This document shows positions 6,601 to 13,130 of a DNA stretch of 24,871 nucleotides, piece by piece. The notes below the pieces were generated by a model. That model saw nothing but the letters and a program-made list of their open reading frames with translations, was not told the origin of the DNA and did no database searches. Source of the DNA: JBKHJZ01 sp046537875 (GTDB lineage Bacteria; Actinomycetota; Acidimicrobiia; Acidimicrobiales; VFJN01); contig JBKHJZ010000031.1 in assembly GCA_046537875.1 (NCBI GenBank), forward strand, positions 1 through 24,871, read 5' to 3'. The stretch's first letter is position 1. Every line of letters starts with the position of its first letter. Position numbers and translations under genes: made by a program.

Positions 6601-8931
6601 TCAGGCCGGGGCCGCGGCCCGGACGGGCGCGACCTCGACCGGGATGCCGTTGAGCACCGCGGTGCCCGACACGGGGTCGACCTGCTGGTCGTCCGACAGC
6701 AGGTTCGTGTTCACGCCTGCGAACCGGCGGGCCACCGTCAGCTCGACCCCGTCGAGGTCGTGTCCCCAGCCGTGCGGGACGCTCACGACCCCGGGGCGGA
6801 TGGCGTCCGTGACCTCCACCGGGATCACCACCGACCCCGCGCGTGAGGTCACGGTGGCCTCGTCCCCGTCGGTGAGCCCCAGCCGGCCGGCGTCCTCGGG
6901 GTGCACGTGCAGCGTGCAGCGGGGCCTGCCCTTCACCAGCACCTCGACGTTGTGCATCCACGAGTTGTTGGAGCGCAGGTCGCGCCGCCCGATGAGCGAC
7001 AGGCGGCCGCCGTCGCGGGTGCCGGGGTCGTCGAGCGCGGCGCGCAGGCGGCCGACGTCGGCCGTGAGCGGCTCCGGTGCGAGCTCCACCATGCCCGACG
7101 GGGTGCGGAGCACGTCGGGCAGCCGGGGCTCGAGGGGGCCGAGGTCCACCCCGTGGGGATGGGCGAGCAGCACGTCGAGCGTCAGCCCGCCGGGCTCGGC
7201 CCCGACGCCGTCGCCGTAGGGCCCGGTGCGCAGCATCAGGTCGAGCAGGCGCTCGGGACCGGTGCGCTCGCCGAGCAGGGCGACGATCTCGTCGGGATCC
7301 CGGCCGGCGACCCGGCCGTCGGCGTCGTTCACCGCGGCGTCCACCAGCGTCCGGACGAGCAGGTCGTCGACCACGGCGGGGTCGGCGTCGGCACCCATGC
7401 CCTGCGCGATCAGGGCGAGGCGGGCGAGGATCTCCCACTCGTCCGGCTGGCCCTCGTCGAGCGGCAGGGCGGGTGGGCTGTAGTTGGCCACGTTCCGCAC
7501 CGCGACCTGGAGCAGCGCCAGGTCGTAGTGGCCCTTCTGCAGGGCGCTGGGCACCGGCAGGATCACGTCGGCGTGGCGCGTGGTCTCGTTGACGTAGGGG
7601 TCGACCGCGACGTGCAGGTCGAGGCCGGCGAGGGCGGCGTCGAGCCGCGCCGCGTTCGGCGTCGACAGCACCGGGTTGCCGGCCACCGTCACGAGCGCCC
7701 GCACCTGCCCCTCGCCGGGGGTGTCGATCTCCTCGGCCAGGCAGGCCACCGGCAACTCGCCCAGCGTCTCCCCCAGCCCGCGCACGCGGCTGCGACGCCG
7801 GTGGATGGTGAGCCCCCGCCCCCGGCCGGGCGTGCCCCGGGTGTTGGCGGCGCCGGCCGCCGCCCGGGTGAACATGGCGCCCCCCGGCCGGTCGAGGTTG
7901 CCGGTGAGCGCGTTGAGCACGTCGACCAGCCACGACGTGACCGTGCCGTGGGCGGCGGTGGTGGTGCCGATCCGGCCGTAGACGCACGCGGTGGGGGCCT
8001 CGGCGAGGTCGTGCGCCAGCGCGCGGATGGCCGCCGGCTCCAGGCCCGTCACCTCGGCAACCACCTCGGGCGTGAAGGGCTCGGCGAGGGCGAGCACCTC
8101 ATCGACGCCGCGCAGGTGCCGGGCCGCCGGTCCCGTGTCGACCAGCCCGTCGGCGGCGAGCACGTTGACCAGCGCCATCAGCAGGAACGCGTCGGCGCCG
8201 GGCCGGATCGCCAGGTGGTTCGTGGCCGCCGCCGCGGTGCGGGTGCGCCGGGGGTCGACCACGACCAGAGAGCCGCCGCGGGCGAGCAGGGACTCGATGC
8301 GGCCCGGCCAGTCGGGCGCCGTGGCCAGGCTGCCGTTGGAGGCGTACGGGTTGGCGCCGAGGAGCAGCAGGAAGTCGGTGCGGTCGATGTCGGGCACGGG
8401 CACCGTGAGCGCCCCGCCGAACATCAACCCCGACGAGACCTCCTTCGGCCGCTGGTCGACCGTGCTGGCCGAGTAGACGTTGGTGGTCCCGAGCGCGCGG
8501 ATGAGCGGGCGCAGGTAGAGCAGGCCGGCCAGGTTGTGGGCGTTCGGGTTCCCGACGTAGATGGCGACGGCGTCACGACCGTGCCGCTCGACCACGGCGC
8601 GCAGGCGCCGGTCGACCTCGGCGAACGCCTCGTCCCAGGAGACCTCCTCGAAGCGACCCTCGCGCCGGACCACGGGCCGACGCAGCCGGTCGGGGTCCTC
8701 GTGGAGCTGGCGGAGGGTCGAGCCCTTCGGGCAGATGAAGCCGTGGCTGAACACGTCGCTGCGGTCGCCCCTGATCCGGCCGACCCGCGGCTCGCCACCG
8801 TGCCGCTCGAGGGTGATCTCCAGGCCGCACCCCGCTTCGCACAGCGGGCAGGTGCGGAACTCAACCTCGCGACCGTCGCCGGTCGGGGGACCCCCCGTCT
8901 CGCCGTTGCTCCGGATCGTGTCGGGCGGCAT
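6601..8931 (-). CDS. Molybdopterin-dependent oxidoreductase (DMSO reductase family)
   Basis: The 776-residue protein has an N-terminal [4Fe-4S] motif (C28, C31, C35, C67 in CPLCEAGCG...FICPKG), the central MopB catalytic region (about 75-560) and a C-terminal molybdopterin-dinucleotide-binding domain (about 660-776, with NNSWMHNVEVLVKG and VSVPHGWGHD). There is no Tat signal, so it should be cytoplasmic. Around 154-164 (SASTVDQRPKE), where the molybdenum-ligating Cys, Sec or Ser loop is expected, there is no Cys. The physiological substrate cannot be read from sequence. No electron-transfer subunit or cofactor gene is adjacent. Start ATG 8931 has GGAGGG 5 bases upstream; GTG 8934 is possible. 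The open frame runs on to 9762 as a shadow of the SIS gene. It lies 188 bases after the SIS isomerase gene, separated by a hairpin. Confidence 0.92.
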   Translation of the reverse strand: MPPDTIRSNGETGGPPTGDGREVEFRTCPLCEAGCGLEITLERHGGEPRVGRIRGDRSDVFSHGFICPKGSTLRQLHEDPDRLRRPVVRREGRFEEVSWDEAFAEVDRRLRAVVERHGRDAVAIYVGNPNAHNLAGLLYLRPLIRALGTTNVYSASTVDQRPKEVSSGLMFGGALTVPVPDIDRTDFLLLLGANPYASNGSLATAPDWPGRIESLLARGGSLVVVDPRRTRTAAAATNHLAIRPGADAFLLMALVNVLAADGLVDTGPAARHLRGVDEVLALAEPFTPEVVAEVTGLEPAAIRALAHDLAEAPTACVYGRIGTTTAAHGTVTSWLVDVLNALTGNLDRPGGAMFTRAAAGAANTRGTPGRGRGLTIHRRRSRVRGLGETLGELPVACLAEEIDTPGEGQVRALVTVAGNPVLSTPNAARLDAALAGLDLHVAVDPYVNETTRHADVILPVPSALQKGHYDLALLQVAVRNVANYSPPALPLDEGQPDEWEILARLALIAQGMGADADPAVVDDLLVRTLVDAAVNDADGRVAGRDPDEIVALLGERTGPERLLDLMLRTGPYGDGVGAEPGGLTLDVLLAHPHGVDLGPLEPRLPDVLRTPSGMVELAPEPLTADVGRLRAALDDPGTRDGGRLSLIGRRDLRSNNSWMHNVEVLVKGRPRCTLHVHPEDAGRLGLTDGDEATVTSRAGSVVIPVEVTDAIRPGVVSVPHGWGHDLDGVELTVARRFAGVNTNLLSDDQQVDPVSGTAVLNGIPVEVAPVRAAAPA

Positions 8932-9085
8932 CACGTCCCTCCGTGGTCGTCCCCCTCCGGGGCCACATGCTGCCACGGCGGCACCCGCCCGGCCCCTACC
9001 TCCGAAGTCATCGACCCGCCCCGCACCGCGCCGGACCACGTCGAGCACCCCGTCCCGGGGCGAGGGACGCGACCACCACACGGCG

Positions 9086-9103
9086 GGCGCCCCGCCGGGC
9101 GCC
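9086..9103 (-). terminator. Candidate terminator after the SIS isomerase gene
   Basis: A perfect 7-bp stem GGCGCCC/GGGCGCC with a 4-base loop lies 16 bases beyond the stop of the SIS gene. It has no U-tract. It may end or attenuate the manB operon. The rest of 8932-9119 holds the ribosome binding site of the oxidoreductase gene and a loose 6-bp inverted repeat (8941-8946 with 8973-8978). Confidence 0.45.
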
Positions 9104-9119
9104 ACAGGCAGGCCGGGCG

Positions 9120-10169
9120 TCAGCCGGCGAGCGCCCGCTTCAGGTCGTCGAGCACCGGCACGGGACCCGGATCGACCCCGGCCTGGGTCGCCAGGTGGAG
9201 CGACACGGCGTCGCCGATCATCACAAGGTCCAGGAGCTGGGCCAGCGGGCCGTCGCCCACCGCGCGCACCTCCACCACCTCGTGCACCACCTCGGCCATC
9301 AGGTCGCGCACCAGGTCGAACCGCCGGGACTCCTGGGGGTGCTCCTCGTCGTGGCGTAGCTCGACGAGCGTGAAGAGCTGGCGCGTCACGTCGCCGTGCT
9401 GTCCCCAGCCGCAGATCTCGTTGTGGCACATCTCGGGGATCACCGCGGTGAAGGCCGGCGCCTTCGCGTTCTCGTTCACCTGGGTCTTCCATCGCTGGGC
9501 GGCCACCGCCCCCACCGGCCCCGCACCAACGAGCAGCGGCACCGTGCGCCCGATGGTGCGGGCGATCCGCTGCGCGGCGTCGCCCGCCCGCAGCGCGTCC
9601 CGCCGGACCTGCAGCTGGGCGACCGCGGCGTCGACCCAGCTCGAGGCGCCCGGGAACAGGCCGGCCCGCTCGAGCACGCCGAAGAGGGGCACGGCCAGCG
9701 CGCCCAGGGCCGCCCGGGGCATCGGCAGGTCGCCGGGCACCGGGACGTGCGGCGCATGCCACGCCCGCCCCAGCTCGGCCAGGCGGCCACCGGAGGAGAC
9801 CGTCACCATCCGGGCCCCGGCCCCGGCCGCCACCTCCGCGGCCTCGAGCACCTCCTCGGTGTTCCCGGAGAACGACACCGCGACGCAGAGCGTGCGCGGA
9901 CCCACGAACGAGGGCGGCGAGTAGCCCTTCGTGACCACGAGCGGGACGGGCACGAACGGCCCGCCCGCCGCCGCGAGCACGTCGCCCGCGACGCCGCTGC
10001 CGCCCATGCCGAGAACCAGCACCGCGTCGACGTCCTCCCCACCGGGGAGGCCTTCGACACCGTCGGCCACCTCGGCCGCCGCGGCCACCTGCTCGGGCAG
10101 CCCCATCGTCACCCCGAACATGTCGAGGCTGTCGAGCACCCCTCTGTCCACTCCGTCGATGGCCGACAC
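9120..10169 (-). CDS. Bifunctional phosphoglucose/phosphomannose isomerase (SIS domain)
   Basis: The 349-residue protein has two SIS (sugar isomerase) lobes. It shows the features of the archaeal/actinobacterial PGI/PMI family: GMGGSG at 54-59, SFSGNTEE at 99-106, RWKTQVNENAK at 226-236, and PEMCHNEI at 245-252 with the His-Asn-Glu that includes the family's catalytic Glu. It should interconvert fructose 6-phosphate with glucose or mannose 6-phosphate in the cytosol, supplying ManB. Some actinobacterial relatives (the Rv3256c group) are not proven enzymes, so activity is inferred. Start GTG 10169 lies 4 bases after the stop of the Trm112-like gene and no good Shine-Dalgarno is seen, which suggests translational coupling. 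Gene order manB, Trm112-like, SIS is also seen in other actinobacteria. Confidence 0.88.
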   Translation of the reverse strand: MSAIDGVDRGVLDSLDMFGVTMGLPEQVAAAAEVADGVEGLPGGEDVDAVLVLGMGGSGVAGDVLAAAGGPFVPVPLVVTKGYSPPSFVGPRTLCVAVSFSGNTEEVLEAAEVAAGAGARMVTVSSGGRLAELGRAWHAPHVPVPGDLPMPRAALGALAVPLFGVLERAGLFPGASSWVDAAVAQLQVRRDALRAGDAAQRIARTIGRTVPLLVGAGPVGAVAAQRWKTQVNENAKAPAFTAVIPEMCHNEICGWGQHGDVTRQLFTLVELRHDEEHPQESRRFDLVRDLMAEVVHEVVEVRAVGDGPLAQLLDLVMIGDAVSLHLATQAGVDPGPVPVLDDLKRALAG

Positions 10170-10173
10170 CGGG

Positions 10174-10410
10174 TCAGGCCTCGAACGTCGGGCCGATGCC
10201 CTGGGCCTCGGCCTTGGCGAGGAGCCGCCGGTGCTCCTCGTCGTCGACCGTCTCGGCCTCGTCGACCAGCATGATCGGGATGTCGTCGCGGATCGCGTAG
10301 CGCCGCTTCAGCCGCGGGTTGTAGAGCGAGTCCTCGTCCTCGAAGTAGAGCAGCGGCCCCTTGTCCTCGGGGCACGCGAGGATCTCGAGGAGCTGGGGAT
10401 CGAGTGCCAT
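10174..10410 (-). CDS. Trm112-like / UPF0434 small protein
   Basis: The 78-residue protein matches the Trm112p-like (YcaR/UPF0434) family: LLEILACPEDKGPLLYFEDE at the N-terminus, LYNPRLKRRYAIRDDIPIMLVDEAE in the middle. Trm112 in eukaryotes activates methyltransferases; the role of the bacterial versions is unclear. In the classic family the N-terminal motif is CPxCK, but here it is CPEDK, so only one Cys remains and zinc binding is unlikely. It is packed between manB (4 bases upstream) and the SIS isomerase gene (4 bases downstream). Its acidic C-terminal third is soluble and helical. Confidence 0.88.
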   Translation of the reverse strand: MALDPQLLEILACPEDKGPLLYFEDEDSLYNPRLKRRYAIRDDIPIMLVDEAETVDDEEHRRLLAKAEAQGIGPTFEA

Positions 10411-10414
10411 GCGA

Positions 10415-11848
10415 TCAGGCCTCCGTCGTGGGTGTCGCCGGTGATGCCTGTGCGCCCGGTCCCACCGGGGACACAGGTGCGCCGGCCGGGCCGGGCGTGG
10501 GCTGGGTCACGAGCGCCCGCAGCTCCGCCACCCGCGCGTCACACGCCTCGCGCGTCGGTGCCTCGAGGTTGAGGCGGAGCAGCGGCTCGGTGTTCGACGG
10601 GCGGAGGTTGAACCACCAGTCGCCGGCGTCGACCGTGAGGCCGTCCAGCCGGTCCTGCTCGGCACCCGCGAAGGCCTCGGCGACGCGCTCGATCACCGCG
10701 GCCTGGTCGTCGACCCGGAAGTTGATCTCGCCCGAGGCGGCGTACCGGTCGAACGGCCGGCGGAGCTCGGACAGCGGCACGCCCGCCTTGCACACCTGCT
10801 CGAGCACGACCAGCGCCGCGATGGAGCCGGAGTCGGCCCGGTAGTTGTCTCGGAAGTAGTAGTGCGCCGAGTGCTCGCCGCCGAACGCTGCGCCCGTCTC
10901 GGCCATCACCTGCTTGATGAACGAGTGACCGACGCGGGTGCGCACGGGCACCCCGCCGTTCTCGCGGATCACCTCGGCCACCGCGCGGGAGCAGATGAGG
11001 TTGTGCAGGATCGTCGCCCCGGGTTCCCGCTCGAGGATGCCCTTCGCGACGATGGCGGTGGTGGTCGAGCCCGACAGCGGTTCGGCCCGGTCGTCGACCA
11101 GGAAGACGCGGTCGGCGTCGCCGTCGAAGGCCAGACCGACGTCGGCCTCGACCTCACGGACCCGCGCCTGCAGGTCGCGGAGGTTCTCGGGCTGGATCGG
11201 GTCGGCCGGGTGGTTCGGGAAGCGGCCGTCGAGCTCCCCGTAGAGGATCTGCAGCTCGAAGGGCAGACCGTCGAAGACGCGGGGGACGACGAGCCCGCCC
11301 ATGCCGTTGGCGGTGTCGGCCACCACGCGCAGCGGCGCCAGGGCGGCCACGTCGACGAACGAGCGCACGTGCTCGGCGAAGTCGTCGAGCAGGTCCATGC
11401 TCTCGATGCGGCCCGGCTCGCTCGGCGCCGGGGCGACACCCGTGGCGGCCAACCGCTTGATCTCGGCGAGGCCGGTCTCCTGCCCGATGGGGGCGGCGCC
11501 CGGCAGGCACATCTTGATCCCGTTGTACCCGGCCGGGTTGTGGGAGGCGGTGAACATGGCGGCCGGGGCGTCGAGATGGCCGGAGGCGAAGTAGACGAGA
11601 TCGGTCGAGGCGAGGCCCAGGTCGACGACGCCGAGGCCCTGGGTCTGCACCCCCTCGGCGAACGACGCAGCCAGCTCGACGCCCGACGGCCGCATGTCGC
11701 GGGCGATCAACACCCGGTCGATGCCCCCGACATCCCTCAGGAAGCGACCGAAGGCGGCCCCGATGCGCTCGCACAGCTCGGCATCGATCTGGTCGGGGAC
11801 CGTGCCCCGCACGTCGTAGGCCTTGAAGATCGCGTCGAGATCCGGCAT
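10415..11848 (-). CDS. manB: Phosphomannomutase / phosphoglucomutase
   Basis: This 477-residue cytosolic enzyme of the alpha-D-phosphohexomutase family converts mannose (or glucose) 6-phosphate to the 1-phosphate, the step before GDP-mannose. All four active-site loops are present: TASHNP at 100-105 with phosphoserine S102, the Mg-binding DGDADR at 242-247, the sugar-binding GEHSAHY at 324-330, and the phosphate-binding RPSNTEP at 416-422. Residues ~447-477 form an extra Pro/Ala/Thr-rich tail. Start ATG 11848 has GGAAGG just upstream and also a TAGCGT box 9 bases before it, so a promoter may lie right at the gene start, 46 bases after the GtrA-GT2 gene. It heads the manB, Trm112-like, SIS operon. 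Confidence 0.95.
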   Translation of the reverse strand: MPDLDAIFKAYDVRGTVPDQIDAELCERIGAAFGRFLRDVGGIDRVLIARDMRPSGVELAASFAEGVQTQGLGVVDLGLASTDLVYFASGHLDAPAAMFTASHNPAGYNGIKMCLPGAAPIGQETGLAEIKRLAATGVAPAPSEPGRIESMDLLDDFAEHVRSFVDVAALAPLRVVADTANGMGGLVVPRVFDGLPFELQILYGELDGRFPNHPADPIQPENLRDLQARVREVEADVGLAFDGDADRVFLVDDRAEPLSGSTTTAIVAKGILEREPGATILHNLICSRAVAEVIRENGGVPVRTRVGHSFIKQVMAETGAAFGGEHSAHYYFRDNYRADSGSIAALVVLEQVCKAGVPLSELRRPFDRYAASGEINFRVDDQAAVIERVAEAFAGAEQDRLDGLTVDAGDWWFNLRPSNTEPLLRLNLEAPTREACDARVAELRALVTQPTPGPAGAPVSPVGPGAQASPATPTTEA

Positions 11849-11857
11849 GGGCCTTCC

Positions 11858-11863
11858 ACGCTA
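11858..11863 (-). promoter_or_regulatory. Candidate -10 box of manB (TAGCGT)
   Basis: TAGCGT lies 9 bases before ATG 11848, in the 46-base gap after the GtrA-GT2 gene. A GGAAGG ribosome binding site sits between them, so the gene could be read from both a leadered upstream transcript and a near-leaderless one. Confidence 0.35.
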
Positions 11864-11894
11864 CTCCCCCGCGGTCGCGCCGCCCTTCACCCCG

Positions 11895-13130
11895 TCAGTC
11901 CCCCACGGCGGTGCGCCCCTCCACCCCGCCCGCGCTCCGCCCGCGCGGGGCGCGGACCGGCGGGAGCTCGTCCGGGTCCGCCTCGTAGGCCCCCTCGGCC
12001 GACCAGTGCCGGATGCGGAGGAGGTCGCGCACGAGCTGCACCGCGTCGCGCGCCGCGCTGACCGTCGACCGCCCCCTGTACGTCACCTCCACGGGCACCG
12101 CCGTCACCGAGAGGTTGTGCCGCTCCATCAGGTGCAGCACCTCGATGTCGAACGCGAACCGGTCGACGCGGGTGCGCGCGAACAGGAAGCGGGCGACGTC
12201 GGACCGGAAGGCCTTGAGCCCGCTCTGGGTGTCGCGGTAGGCGCCGAGGAGCACCGCGTAGCCGAGCCAGTTGATCGCCCGCGAGCCCACCGACCGCAGC
12301 CACGAGGTCGGCGCGAGCGTCCTGCTGTCGGGATGCCGCCGATCGCCGATGGCTGCGTCCCAGCCCTCCTCGACGGCGCGCAGCACCCGCCGGAGCTGCT
12401 CGGGGCCGTAGGCCAGGTCGGCGTCGGTGAACGCGATCGTCCGGCCGCGCGCCGCCAGCACCCCCACCCGCACCGCCGCCCCCTTGCCCCGGTTCCCGGG
12501 TTGGACGACCACCTGGTCGGCACCGGCCGCCAGGGCCGCATCGGCCGTGGCATCGGTGGACCCGTCGTCGACCACCACGATCTCGAGGCCGCCGGCGGCG
12601 TCGACGTCGTCGAGGCCCTCGCGCAGGCGGCGCAGGCTGTCGGCGATGCGGTCGGCCTCCTGGTACGCGGGCACCACCACGCTGAGCCGGCGATCGCCGG
12701 GCGGCGGCGGTCGGTCGGAGCGCTGCTGCCGCGCACCGGTGAGCTCGTTGAGCAGGACCAGCCGGTACCCCGCGAGCCGCAGCGCCGCTGCGACCGCCAG
12801 GGCCACGAGCTTGGCCTCCACCAGTGCGGGCGTCGACTCGAACCCGGTGCCGGCGAACAGCGCGCCCAGCACCCCCACGTCGACGGCGCCCGCCAGCGCC
12901 GCCACCACCACGAAGGCCCCCGGCAGCTCCACCCACCGGACGTACGGATCGCTGCGGAACGTGACCTCCCGGTGCAGCACGTACGACAGCAGGCTGGCCA
13001 CGGCGATGGCCGTCGCGTCGGCGACGACGAGCATCCACCCCAGCCCCTGGCGGAGCGCGACCAGCACGCCGACGTCGACCACCGTGGGGACGAGCGCCAC
13101 GGCGGCGAACCGCCGGAGCCGCCCGGTCAC
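11895..13130 (-). CDS. GtrA-like membrane domain fused to a family 2 glycosyltransferase
   Basis: The 411-residue protein has two parts. Residues ~5-130 are a GtrA-like domain of four membrane helices (VVDVGVLVALRQ, SLLSYVLHREVTF). Residues ~148-385 are a GT2 domain resembling polyprenyl-phosphate mannose/glucose synthases (DPM1/ALG5 type): VVVPAYQEADRI, VVVDDGST at 185-192, GNRGKGAAVRVGV, the DxD-like TDADLAYG at 235-242, and DTQSGLKAFRSDVARFLF. It should move a sugar from a nucleotide donor to a polyprenyl phosphate at the inner membrane. GtrA is usually C-terminal in DPM1-GtrA fusions; here it is N-terminal. Start GTG 13130 overlaps the previous stop as GTGA, so it is coupled to the GT-C-like gene, which may use its product. 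The C-terminal tail is hydrophilic. Confidence 0.9.
   Translation of the reverse strand: MTGRLRRFAAVALVPTVVDVGVLVALRQGLGWMLVVADATAIAVASLLSYVLHREVTFRSDPYVRWVELPGAFVVVAALAGAVDVGVLGALFAGTGFESTPALVEAKLVALAVAAALRLAGYRLVLLNELTGARQQRSDRPPPPGDRRLSVVVPAYQEADRIADSLRRLREGLDDVDAAGGLEIVVVDDGSTDATADAALAAGADQVVVQPGNRGKGAAVRVGVLAARGRTIAFTDADLAYGPEQLRRVLRAVEEGWDAAIGDRRHPDSRTLAPTSWLRSVGSRAINWLGYAVLLGAYRDTQSGLKAFRSDVARFLFARTRVDRFAFDIEVLHLMERHNLSVTAVPVEVTYRGRSTVSAARDAVQLVRDLLRIRHWSAEGAYEADPDELPPVRAPRGRSAGGVEGRTAVGD

Noticed and set aside
6901..9924. 1007-codon open frame on the plus strand
   Set aside because: It is antisense to the molybdopterin oxidoreductase and SIS genes and has shadow composition; those two genes carry clear motifs.
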